Shown here: positions 17,436-25,345 of the stretch, piece after piece | Layout: each line of letters starts with the position of its first letter | How positions within the stretch are numbered: position 1 is the first letter of the stretch | Origin: Myxococcales bacterium | GTDB lineage: Bacteria; Myxococcota_A; Bradymonadia; UBA7976; UBA1532 | Direction of reading: 5' to 3' | Assembly: GCA_020633465.1 (NCBI GenBank) | Contig: JACKDN010000003.1 | Coordinates: forward strand, 434,001-498,000 | Length of the DNA stretch: 64,000 bases | Program-made: the position numbers and the translations under genes | Notes under the pieces: generated by a model | The model's input: only the letters and a program-made list of their open reading frames with translations | What the model was told of the DNA's origin: nothing | Databases searched by the model: none

Positions 17436-18233
17436 ATGACTGCGCACGAGGTCGACAAGAAGCTCGAGGGCCGCCTCTTCGATCTGCTGGAGCGCGAGGC
17501 GCGCATCCGCCTGGGCGAGCTGGTGCAGCTCAGGCGGCGGTCGCGGGCGCGGGGCATGACCCTGCTGCACGCGGCGGTCGAGGCCGGGCTGGTGCAGCCG
17601 CCCCTGTCGGACAGCATCGCGCGGGCCGCCGGCCTCACCAGCGCCAGCGCGCCGGCGTCCGTCGAGGCGACCGACGAGTTCGACGCGCTGCCGCGGTTGG
17701 GCAGCAGCGACGGGGACGTGCTGGACGACTCGTTGCTCGACTCGGTGGTCGACCCCCTCGATCCCGAGCAGCTCGATCACAGCGTCGACACCGAGCTGCG
17801 CGGCTTCGACGCCTTCGAGGCGACGCCGGCGCCCGTCCGCGTGCCCAGCGGTCCGCCGCCCCTGCCGCCCGACGCGTCGGGCGAGCGCCCCATCCCGCTG
17901 CTGCGCGCGCCGCCCCAGGCCGCGCGGCCGGGCGCGCGCGACCAAGGCCGAGGATCCCTTCGCGCCGCCGCCCGCGGTCGCGACCCCGCGCGAGCGCTCG
18001 ACGGTGCCGGTGGCGTCGCCGGTGGGTCGCGTCAGGCAGGGCCGCATCGGCGATCGCCCCACCCGCCAGCTGGCCCCGCCGGTGGGCGCGGGCCGGCCGC
18101 CGCGCCGCAGCGCGCCGCCGGTGTCGACGCCGCCCCCCGCACTCGCACGGCGCCGCGCCGCCGCCGGCCGTCGCCTCGACCTGGGACGGCTTCCCGGCGC
18201 TGCGCCCGCCGCCGGTGCACCCGCACGCGGTGA
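17436..18233 (+). CDS. N-terminal part of kinase 2, separated from it by apparent frameshifts
   Basis: From the ATG at 17436 the first 165 codons look authentic: MTAHEVDKKLEGRLFDLLERE, a helical domain with GMTLLHAAVEAGLVQ, then an acidic linker (TDEFDALPRLGSSDGD). After about 17930 the frame turns into Arg/Gly-rich nonsense. A better reading continues in the +1 frame (TKAEDPFAPPPAVATPRERS, to about 18130) and then in a third frame (HGAAPPPAVASTWDGF) that runs straight into the kinase at 18215. Two single-base shifts in (GC)n and C-rich tracts would restore one gene from 17436 to 20773. The helical domain may be a type IV-pilus/GspE-N-like or DnaA-like adaptor, but I do not recognise it. Confidence 0.5.
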   Translation: MTAHEVDKKLEGRLFDLLEREARIRLGELVQLRRRSRARGMTLLHAAVEAGLVQPPLSDSIARAAGLTSASAPASVEATDEFDALPRLGSSDGDVLDDSLLDSVVDPLDPEQLDHSVDTELRGFDAFEATPAPVRVPSGPPPLPPDASGERPIPLLRAPPQAARPGARDQGRGSLRAAARGRDPARALDGAGGVAGGSRQAGPHRRSPHPPAGPAGGRGPAAAPQRAAGVDAAPRTRTAPRRRRPSPRPGTASRRCARRRCTRTR

Positions 18234-20773
18234 CCGATCCGCCGCCGCCGCCCGCGCCGCCCACGGGGCCGCCGTCCCTGCACGGCATGCCGCACACGAC
18301 GCAGGTGGCGGCGCGCACCGAGCCCAAGACCGAGCTGATGGCGTCGCCCCGCGACACCGAGGCGGTGGGCCCCGATCACGACACGCCCTGGCGCGGCGAC
18401 ACCGCGCCGCCGACCGCCGGCGACGACGCGACGCCCGCCCTCGAGGCCATGCTGCCGCACCTGACCGCGGCCGCCGATCGCTACGCCGTCGGGCGCGAGC
18501 TGGGGCGGGGCGGCATGGGCCACGTGCTCGAGGCGCAGGACGTCGCGCTCGACCGCCCGGTGGCGCTGAAGCTGCTCAACGAGCCCGAAGACTCGTCCCT
18601 GTGCCTGCGCTTCGTCGACGAGGCCCGCGTCACCGGGCAGCTTCAGCACCCGGGCGTGCCGCCGGTGTACGACCTGGGCACGCTGGGCGACGGGCGCCTG
18701 TTCTTCGCGATGAAGCGCATCGAGGGCCGCACGCTGCGCGAGGTGATCGAGGATCTGCGCGAGGACGGCCCCGAGGCGCGCAACTTCGGCCGCGTGCGCC
18801 TGCTGACCGTCTTCAGCCAGATCTGCCGCGCCATCGCGTACGCCCACAGCCGCGGCGTGATGCACCGCGATCTGAAGCCCGACAACATCATGCTGGGCGC
18901 CTTCGGCGAGGTCACGGTCATGGACTGGGGGCTGGCCAAGCCCTTCGACGGGCCGGATCGGCCGGCGGCGGTCGCGACGCGCCGGGGCGCGGAGGGGCGG
19001 TTCGCGACGCAGGCCGGCGAGGTGACCGGCACGCCGCACTACATGCCGCCCGAGCAGGCGGCCGGGCGCATCGACGAGCTCGGCCCCCACAGCGACATCT
19101 ACAGCCTGGGCGCGGTGCTGTACGAGCTGCTGACGCTCGAGCCGCCCTTCGACGGGCCCACCGCGCGGGCCATCCGCGACGCGGTGGCGACGCAGCCGGT
19201 GGTGCCGCCCAGCCGGCGCGCGCCGGATCGCGACATCCCGCACGACGCCGAGCAGCTGTGCCTCGAGTGCCTGAGCAAGGAGCCCGCCGCGCGCCCGCGC
19301 AGCGCCGCGTGGGTGGCCGATCAGGTCGATCAGATCCTCGAGGGCGATCGCGATCGCGCGCGCAAGGCCGAGGAGCGTGATCAGCAGCTGACGCGGGGTC
19401 AGCGCGCCGCCGACAACTACTTCGAGCGGGTCGAGCAGCACCGCCTGCTGCACGCGCGCACCGCCAAGCTGCGCGCGCGCATCGACCCCTGGGCCGACGA
19501 CGAGACGCGGCGTCCGCTGTGGCAGGCCGAGGACGCCGAGTCGGCGGCGCGGCTGGCGGCCGCGCGCTCGCTGTCCGAGGCCCTGGCCGCCTACCACGCG
19601 GCGCTGGGCGTCGACGGCGACCACTTCCCCACGCGGCGGGCGCTGTGCGCGCTGTACTACGCCGCCTTCGAGGCCGCCGAGCGCGACGGCGACGCGGTGC
19701 AGATGGCGCACTACGAGAACTTCGTGCGCGCCTACGACGACGACGAGACCTACGCCGAGCGCATCAAGGGCGACGGCGCCCTCGAGGTCGAGACCTCGCC
19801 CAAGGGGCTCACCGGCACGCTGTTCACCTACGCGCCGGTCGATCGCGTGCTGACGCCCACCTCGCCGCGCCGCCTCGAGCGCCTGCCCGCGGTGGTCGAG
19901 CCGCTGGCGATGGGCAGCTATCTGCTGAAGCTGCGCGGCCCGGGGCTGACCGAGACGCCCGCGCCGCTGCACCTGGCGCGGCAGCAGCGGGTGCGGCTGC
20001 GGGTGCGGCTGTTCCCGGACGCCGTGGTGGGGCAGGGCTTCGTGCACGTCGTGGGCGGGCCGGCGCGGCTGGGCGGCGATCCGCGCGCCCAGCTCGCGCA
20101 GCCGGCGTCCACCGTCGAGGTGGGCGACTTCTTCATCGCGCGGCGGCCGGTGACGTCCGAGGCGTGGCTGGCCTTCCTGTACGACCTGCAGCGCACCGAG
20201 GGCGCGGCGGCCGCGCGGGCCCGCATCCCCCGGGCCGGCGCGAAGGGCCCGCCCCTGTGGCCCATCGACGACCAGGGCGTGCCGGCGCTGCCCGATCGCG
20301 ACGAGCAGGGCACGCCCTGGCGGCCCGAGTGGCCCGTGGTGAACATCAGCTGCGCCGACGCCGAGGCGTACTGCGCCTGGCTGACCGCGCGCACCGGGCA
20401 CGAGCACCGGCTGCCGACCGAGGAGGAGTGGGAGAAGGCCGCGCGCGGCGCGGACGGCCGCCTCTTCCCCTGGGGCGATCAGTGGGAGCCCACGTTCTGC
20501 CACATGGGCATCAGCCGCGAGGGGGCGCCGCGGCGCGGCCCGGCGGGGGCCTTCTCCACCGATCGCAGCCCCTTCGGCGTCGAGGACCTCGCCGGGGGCG
20601 TCAGCGAGTGGACCGCCAGCTGGCTGGACGAGGGCGCCACGCAGCGAGTCATCAAGGGGGGACACTGGGCCAGCGGCCCCACCGAGTGTCGGGCGGCCAG
20701 CCGGTTCACCCAGCCGGTGGATCAGGTGCTGCCGACGCTGGGCTTCCGGGTGGTGCGCAGCGCGCCCACATGA
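18215..20773 (+). CDS. Ser/Thr protein kinase fused to an FGE-like domain (kinase 2)
   Basis: 852 aa from a GTG at 18215; this start is probably artificial, since the open frame continues upstream as described for 17436-18233. The kinase domain has Gly loop GRGGMGHV (97-104), Lys119, HRDLKPDN (217-224, catalytic Asn present), MDWGLAK (237 onward) and GTPHYMPPEQAAG, so it should be active. A helical linker with EERDQQLTRGQRAADNYFERVE and a beta segment lead to the C-terminal sulfatase-modifying-factor-like domain (about 605-850; EHRLPTEEEWEKAARGADGRLFPWGD, IKGGHWASGPTECRAASR). As in kinase 1, the FGE Cys pair is incomplete. It shares architecture with the kinase at 14691, so the two are likely duplicates. 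Substrates unknown. Confidence 0.9.
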   Translation: MHPHAVTDPPPPPAPPTGPPSLHGMPHTTQVAARTEPKTELMASPRDTEAVGPDHDTPWRGDTAPPTAGDDATPALEAMLPHLTAAADRYAVGRELGRGGMGHVLEAQDVALDRPVALKLLNEPEDSSLCLRFVDEARVTGQLQHPGVPPVYDLGTLGDGRLFFAMKRIEGRTLREVIEDLREDGPEARNFGRVRLLTVFSQICRAIAYAHSRGVMHRDLKPDNIMLGAFGEVTVMDWGLAKPFDGPDRPAAVATRRGAEGRFATQAGEVTGTPHYMPPEQAAGRIDELGPHSDIYSLGAVLYELLTLEPPFDGPTARAIRDAVATQPVVPPSRRAPDRDIPHDAEQLCLECLSKEPAARPRSAAWVADQVDQILEGDRDRARKAEERDQQLTRGQRAADNYFERVEQHRLLHARTAKLRARIDPWADDETRRPLWQAEDAESAARLAAARSLSEALAAYHAALGVDGDHFPTRRALCALYYAAFEAAERDGDAVQMAHYENFVRAYDDDETYAERIKGDGALEVETSPKGLTGTLFTYAPVDRVLTPTSPRRLERLPAVVEPLAMGSYLLKLRGPGLTETPAPLHLARQQRVRLRVRLFPDAVVGQGFVHVVGGPARLGGDPRAQLAQPASTVEVGDFFIARRPVTSEAWLAFLYDLQRTEGAAAARARIPRAGAKGPPLWPIDDQGVPALPDRDEQGTPWRPEWPVVNISCADAEAYCAWLTARTGHEHRLPTEEEWEKAARGADGRLFPWGDQWEPTFCHMGISREGAPRRGPAGAFSTDRSPFGVEDLAGGVSEWTASWLDEGATQRVIKGGHWASGPTECRAASRFTQPVDQVLPTLGFRVVRSAPT

Positions 20774-20800
20774 GTTGATCGGCAGGGACGAGGAGGGGAC

Positions 20801-21763
20801 ATGGGACGCAGGCTGATGGCCCTGGCGCTGGCCGCGACGATGATCGCGCCGGCGACGGCGCTGGCCACCCTCGGGCCCGACGCGCCGGCCTCGGCGGAGT
20901 CGCGCTATCAGATCGGCCGGCGGCTGTACCGCGAGGGCAAGTTCGCCGAGGCGGCCGCCGAGTTCAAGGCCGCGCTGGCCGTCTACCCGTCGGCCAAGCT
21001 GGCCTACAACCAGGCGCGCAGCGCCGAGCGCGCGGGCGACCTGGCGCAGGCGATCGAGGCCTTCGAGGCCTACCTGAAGCTGGCGCCAGCGGCGGACGAT
21101 CGCGCCGAGGTGCAGGCGCTGCTGCCGGTGCTGCGCGAGCGGCTGCAGGCCACGTACCCCGAGGTGGCGCTCACGTCCCAGCCGCCCGGCGCGGCCATCT
21201 TCGTCGACGGCGCGACGACCCCGCTCGAGCGCAAGACCCCCACCACCGCGCGCCTGAGGCCGGGCGCCCACACGCTGCGCTTCGCCCTCGAGGGGCACCA
21301 GACCATCGATCGGTCGGTGCAGGTGGCCAGCGGCGCCGGCGCGACGGTGGACGTGCGCCTCGAGAAGGACGCCCCGCAGGCGCCCCCGCCCGCCGTGGCG
21401 GCCGTGACCCCCCCGCCCGACGTGCCCCCGCCGCCGCCCGAGGGGCTGACCACGCTCGACTGGACGGGCATCGGCGTCGCCGGCGCCGGGGTGGCCGCCC
21501 TGGCCGTGGGCGTCGTCTTCCACCTGCAGATGCTCGACGACGTCGACACCGCCGAGGGCCTGTCGGACGCCGAGTACGCGATGCAGGAGGACACGCTGCG
21601 CGACGACTTCGAGTCGCACCAGACGCTGACCATCGTGGGCTACGCCCTGGGCGGGGCGCTGGTGGCGACCGGCGTGACGCTGGTGCTGTGGCCCGAGGCG
21701 CCGCCGACGACGGCGGTGATCCTGCCCACCCCGGACGGCGCCGTCATGTCCTGGCGCTTCTGA
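20801..21763 (+). CDS. Exported TPR/PEGA-domain protein with C-terminal membrane helices
   Basis: 320 aa. GAGGAGG ribosome site, then a Sec signal peptide (residues 4-22). Two to three TPR units follow (RYQIGRRLYREGKFAEAAAEFKAAL..., SAERAGDLAQAIEAFEAYLKL). A PEGA-type beta domain comes next (PEVALTSQPPGAAIFVDGATT, then TARLRPGAHTLRF), then a Pro-rich linker. Two hydrophobic segments (about 225-245 and 285-300) flank a soluble loop. This layout is common in myxobacteria beside Ser/Thr kinases. It follows kinase 2 by 27 bases and may be its envelope partner. The 3' end overlaps the convergent hydrolase gene by 20 bases. Confidence 0.75.
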   Translation: MGRRLMALALAATMIAPATALATLGPDAPASAESRYQIGRRLYREGKFAEAAAEFKAALAVYPSAKLAYNQARSAERAGDLAQAIEAFEAYLKLAPAADDRAEVQALLPVLRERLQATYPEVALTSQPPGAAIFVDGATTPLERKTPTTARLRPGAHTLRFALEGHQTIDRSVQVASGAGATVDVRLEKDAPQAPPPAVAAVTPPPDVPPPPPEGLTTLDWTGIGVAGAGVAALAVGVVFHLQMLDDVDTAEGLSDAEYAMQEDTLRDDFESHQTLTIVGYALGGALVATGVTLVLWPEAPPTTAVILPTPDGAVMSWRF

Positions 21764-22451
21764 GGCGCAGCGCCTCGCGCACCAGCCACCCGTAGAGGGC
21801 GCCGGCGTCGTCGGCGGCCTCGGGGTGCCACTGCACACCTACGATGCCCGGCGCCTCGATCGCCTCGACGCACCCGTCCAGCGCGCGGCCGGTGATCTGC
21901 AGGCCGGCGGGCACGCGATCGACCGCCTGGCGGTGGGCGCTGACCACCTCGATGCGGGCGGCGCCGTAGGCCGCGGCCACCGCCGAGCCGGGCCGCAGAT
22001 CGACCGCGTGGCGGCGCTCGTCGCGGGGCGCGCCGTGGGTCTCCGGCAGCCGCTGCAAGAGCGTCCCGCCCCCGTGCACCGCCAGCAGCTGCATGCCGTA
22101 GCAGACGCCCAGGATGGGCACGCCGTGGGCGCGCGCGGCGTCGATGAGGGCGCGGTCACCCGCCACGCGATCCTCGACCTCGAGATCGATCGAACCCTCG
22201 ATGGTGGCGCCGTAGTGGCGGGGGTGCACGTCGGCGCCGCCGGTGATCACCAGGGCGTCCAGGGCCGCGACCGCGGCGACGGCGCCTGGGGGCACCAGCA
22301 CCGGCGCCCCGCCCGCCGCGGTCACGGCGCGGGCGTAGGCCGCGTTCAGGTAGAGATAGTCGAAGCCCGGCCGCCAGGTGCGGCCCGGGTCGATGCAGGT
22401 GGTCAGCCCGATCAGCGGGCGTGGGGCGTTGCTTGTCGGCACGGTGCGCAA
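21744..22451 (-). CDS. Gamma-glutamyl-GABA hydrolase-like class-I glutamine amidotransferase (peptidase C26)
   Basis: 235 aa. Class-I amidotransferase triad visible: nucleophile Cys117 in GVCYGMQLLAVHGGG, His209 and Glu211 in VGVQWHPE. The N-terminal RPLIGLTTC, the LDALVITGGADVHPRHY and the GTLLQ segments fit the PuuD/peptidase C26 branch, which hydrolyses gamma-glutamyl bonds such as gamma-glutamyl-GABA in putrescine breakdown. No other Puu genes lie nearby, so the substrate is uncertain. It is cytosolic. It is divergent from the metallophosphoesterase gene, with 41 bases between starts, and convergent with the PEGA gene. Confidence 0.85.
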   Translation of the reverse strand: MRTVPTSNAPRPLIGLTTCIDPGRTWRPGFDYLYLNAAYARAVTAAGGAPVLVPPGAVAAVAALDALVITGGADVHPRHYGATIEGSIDLEVEDRVAGDRALIDAARAHGVPILGVCYGMQLLAVHGGGTLLQRLPETHGAPRDERRHAVDLRPGSAVAAAYGAARIEVVSAHRQAVDRVPAGLQITGRALDGCVEAIEAPGIVGVQWHPEAADDAGALYGWLVREALRLRSART

Positions 22452-22492
22452 TCCCGTAAACCTAACCCTTCGTGGTCGCGCGGGGGAGTCGG

Positions 22493-23752
22493 ATGAGACG
22501 CTGGGCCTGGGGGGTGTGCGCCCTGCTGCTTTGGGGGTGCGACGACGCGGTCGACGATCCGGGCGTCGAGATCGCCGACGCCGCGCGCCGGCGGGCGCTC
22601 GACGCGTCGCCCTTCCGGGGAGACGCCTCGCCCTCGGCGGCGCCGATGGACGCGGCGGCCGAGGCGCCGGACGCCGCCCCGGCCCGCGACGCGGCCCTGC
22701 CCCTCGACGCGGCGCCGGCGATCGAGGACGCCGCGCCGCCGCCGGGCGAGGACGCGGCGCCGACGCCCGCGCCGATCGACGCGGCGCCCCCGCCCCCCGA
22801 CGCCGCGCCCCCGCCGCCCGTCGACCCCCTGCGCTTCGTCGTGCTCGGCGACGTGGGTAAGGGCAACGACGGCCAGCACCGGGTGGCGGCGGCCGTGGGC
22901 GCCGTGTGCGCCGAGCGCGGCGGCTGTGATCTGGCGCTGATGCTGGGCGACAACATCTACGACACCGGCGTCGACGACGCCGACGATCCGCAGTGGGTAT
23001 CGAAGTTCGAGGACCCCTACGCCGACCTCGACTTCCCCTTCTACGCGACCCTGGGCAACCACGACTACGGCGCCCCGCCCATCCTGCAGGAGCTCGCCGG
23101 CGGCATCGGCATCGACCCCCGCCGCGGCATGGCGCAGATCGACTACGCCCGCACCCAGGACAAGTTCCGCATGCCCGACGTCTTCTACCGCTTCGAGCAG
23201 GGGCCGGTGGAGTTCGTCTCGCTCGACACCGCGGCCCTCTTCTGGCGCGACCTGCCCTTCATCGAGGCGATCACCGGCTTCGCCGACGTCAACGAGCGCC
23301 AGGAGGACACGCTGCCGCGCTGGGAGGACGAGTCGACCGCGCCCTGGCGCATCGCCTTCGGCCACCACCCCTATCTGTCGAACGGCCGCCACGGCAACTC
23401 GGGCAGCTACGACGGCGTGTTCCTCGAGGGGCTGATCGGCAGCGGCACCGGCCTGCGCGCCTTCTTCGAGGCCTACGTGATCGGCCGCTTCGACGTGTAC
23501 CTGTGCGGCCACGATCACAGCCTGCAGGATCTCGGGGGCATCGACGGCACGTCGCTGTTCGTGTCCGGCGCGGGCGCGTCGACGACCGACGTGGTCGAGA
23601 ACCGCAACCCCTTCGTCTGGCAGGCGTCCGAGACCGGCTTCATGCTCGTCGAGGTCGACGATCGCAGCCTGACGGCCACCTTCGTCACCGTGGGCGAGAG
23701 CGACGCCGAGCTGCTGTGGGCCGAGGCGCACAGCAGGACGCTGTTCCGATGA
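22493..23752 (+). CDS. Lipoprotein metallophosphoesterase (purple acid phosphatase-like)
   Basis: 419 aa. The ATG at 22493 with a GGGGGAG ribosome site starts a lipoprotein signal (LLLWGC, Cys16). A long Asp-Ala-Ala-Pro linker (about 20-115) precedes a calcineurin-like domain with the metal ligands in order: GDVGKG, MLGDNIYDTG, TLGNHDYG, FGHHPYLSNG and LCGHDHS. Tyr in the DNIY block recalls tartrate-resistant/purple acid phosphatases, so a dimetal phosphomonoesterase or phosphodiesterase at the outer membrane or cell surface is likely. The substrate is not predictable. Stop and next start overlap (ATGA). Confidence 0.87.
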   Translation: MRRWAWGVCALLLWGCDDAVDDPGVEIADAARRRALDASPFRGDASPSAAPMDAAAEAPDAAPARDAALPLDAAPAIEDAAPPPGEDAAPTPAPIDAAPPPPDAAPPPPVDPLRFVVLGDVGKGNDGQHRVAAAVGAVCAERGGCDLALMLGDNIYDTGVDDADDPQWVSKFEDPYADLDFPFYATLGNHDYGAPPILQELAGGIGIDPRRGMAQIDYARTQDKFRMPDVFYRFEQGPVEFVSLDTAALFWRDLPFIEAITGFADVNERQEDTLPRWEDESTAPWRIAFGHHPYLSNGRHGNSGSYDGVFLEGLIGSGTGLRAFFEAYVIGRFDVYLCGHDHSLQDLGGIDGTSLFVSGAGASTTDVVENRNPFVWQASETGFMLVEVDDRSLTATFVTVGESDAELLWAEAHSRTLFR

Positions 23753-25341
23753 GGGCGGCGCGCCCCCTCGCCGGTCTGATCGCCCTGCTCGGGTGTCTGG
23801 GGGCGGCCCACGGGGCCGAGCTGTTCCCCATCGCGCCCACGCTCGACGCGCGCCACGCCGACGAGGTGCGCCCGGCCCTGGCCGCGGCCGACGCGCGGCT
23901 GCGGGCCATCGTCGCCGGGGTGGCGGCGAAGGGCGTCCCCCTGAAGGTGGTGACGACGGGCGCCTACGGCTCGTGGTTCGTGCCGCTGGTCGAGCGCGGC
24001 GGCGACCTGGACGTGCTCGGCCTGATCGACATCGGCGCCCTGACCGCGGATCGCGCCGGCGCCGAGGCCGCCGTCGGTCGCGTCGAGGCGCTGCTCCGGG
24101 GCCTGCGGGCCGAGAAGGGCAAGGCGACGACCGACCTGGCCGTCCTCGACGTCGACGGCCTCGACGCCGGCGGCCAGCTCGAGGATCGCCGCCGCGCCGT
24201 CGCGCAGGTGGCCGCCATGCTGGCCGGCGTGCCGGCGAAGAAGGGCACCGATCTCGCGTTCCCCTACCGCGGGCGGCAGGCGCCGTACCACTTCGCCCCC
24301 GGCCGGGTGAGCCTGACGGTGCATCCGCGCGCCAAGTGCATCTCGGATCGGTTCGCCGTCGACGCGGCCGTCGCCTCGCCCGTGCGCGAGGTGTCCATCC
24401 AGTTCTTCTTCGTCGGCCACGTCGGCGACCACCCGGTCGTGCTCGAGCCGCTCTACGTGCGCGGCGCGTCGCCCATCCGCATCTGGCGCTTCGTCTTCGA
24501 GACCGTGTTCGCCACGCCGGCCGATCGCGCGGCCTTCGCCGCCGTGGCCGGCGCGGATCTGGATCTCGACCTGCGTCGCGCCGAGTACGGCGCGTTCATC
24601 CTCTCGGTGGCCGGCGCCGAGATCGAGGGCGGCCGCGCGATGAAGGCGGCCAAGCGCCTCCTGCAGTCCTTCGCGGTGGCCGAGGCGGCGCTGCCGGCCG
24701 ACACCGCCGCGGCCTTCCGCGCCGAGGTGGGCCCGTGGCTGCGCGGCCCGGCGGCGACCCTCGACGATCTGGGCGCCGTCGCGTCGATCTTCCGCAAGGC
24801 CGCGCACGTCGGCGTCGAGGGCGCCCTGCGCGACGCCGGCACGGTGAAGGCCGTGCTCGCCGGCTACCGCGCGCGCCTCGCCCGCCTGAAGGCGCCGGGC
24901 GTCGACGCCCTGCCCGGCCGGATCGACGCCGTCCTGAAGGCGGGGCCCGTCGACCGCGCCGCCGCCTGGCAGGCCCTCGAGGACGCCGCCGAGGCGGCGG
25001 CCAAGGCGGTGGGCCCGCCGCCCGAGCGCCTGCTGCACTGGGCGCAGGTGCTCGACGACGCCTGGCGGGGCGCGGGCGTCTACATGGTGCCGGTGCACGG
25101 CCTGGTCGACGGCGCCGTGGTGGTGCCCGCCGCGGCCGTCGACCACCTGCGGCTGAAGCCGTCGCGCGTCACCTGGCCCGGCGCCTGGCCGCTGCGCGTG
25201 GCGCCGACGCCGGCCGAGCCGCCGGTGCGCCACCTGTTCGTCCAGAGCTCGACGGGGCCCTCGGACGCCGCCGGCTGGGCCGCCATGCTGCGCGCCTTCG
25301 CAGCCCAGAAGCCGCGCTTCGCCCTGCCCGGCGGGGGGTGA
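23749..25341 (+). CDS. Lipoprotein of unknown family with a nucleotidyltransferase-like signature
   Basis: 530 aa. The ATG at 23749 overlaps the phosphoesterase stop by 4 bases (ATGA). Signal peptide with possible lipobox ALLGC (Cys16) or Sec cleavage at AHGAE. Residues 73-89 read YGS, ten residues, then DLDV: the hG(G/S)x9-13Dh(D/E)h pattern of the Pol-beta nucleotidyltransferase superfamily. The following region (LAVLDVDGLDAG..., VSLTVHPRAK, VSIQFFFVGHVGDH) is alpha/beta, then a mainly helical C-terminal half (270-470). I do not recognise the family. An exported enzyme of this fold would lack ATP unless nucleotides are external, so the match may be structural only. Confidence 0.55.
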   Translation: MRAARPLAGLIALLGCLGAAHGAELFPIAPTLDARHADEVRPALAAADARLRAIVAGVAAKGVPLKVVTTGAYGSWFVPLVERGGDLDVLGLIDIGALTADRAGAEAAVGRVEALLRGLRAEKGKATTDLAVLDVDGLDAGGQLEDRRRAVAQVAAMLAGVPAKKGTDLAFPYRGRQAPYHFAPGRVSLTVHPRAKCISDRFAVDAAVASPVREVSIQFFFVGHVGDHPVVLEPLYVRGASPIRIWRFVFETVFATPADRAAFAAVAGADLDLDLRRAEYGAFILSVAGAEIEGGRAMKAAKRLLQSFAVAEAALPADTAAAFRAEVGPWLRGPAATLDDLGAVASIFRKAAHVGVEGALRDAGTVKAVLAGYRARLARLKAPGVDALPGRIDAVLKAGPVDRAAAWQALEDAAEAAAKAVGPPPERLLHWAQVLDDAWRGAGVYMVPVHGLVDGAVVVPAAAVDHLRLKPSRVTWPGAWPLRVAPTPAEPPVRHLFVQSSTGPSDAAGWAAMLRAFAAQKPRFALPGGG

Positions 25342-25345
25342 GGCG

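Noticed and set aside
14466..18062. 1198-codon open frame on the minus strand
   Set aside because: It is antisense to the kinase genes and made of Arg/Ala/Gly/His-rich text. It is a shadow produced by very high GC content. Similar long antisense frames at 18032-21838 and 41336-44932 were dropped for the same reason.
18215..20773. Programmed ribosomal frameshift joining the kinase 2 fragments
   Set aside because: Two shifts would be needed and no classic slippery heptamer followed by a pseudoknot is evident; assembly error is simpler.
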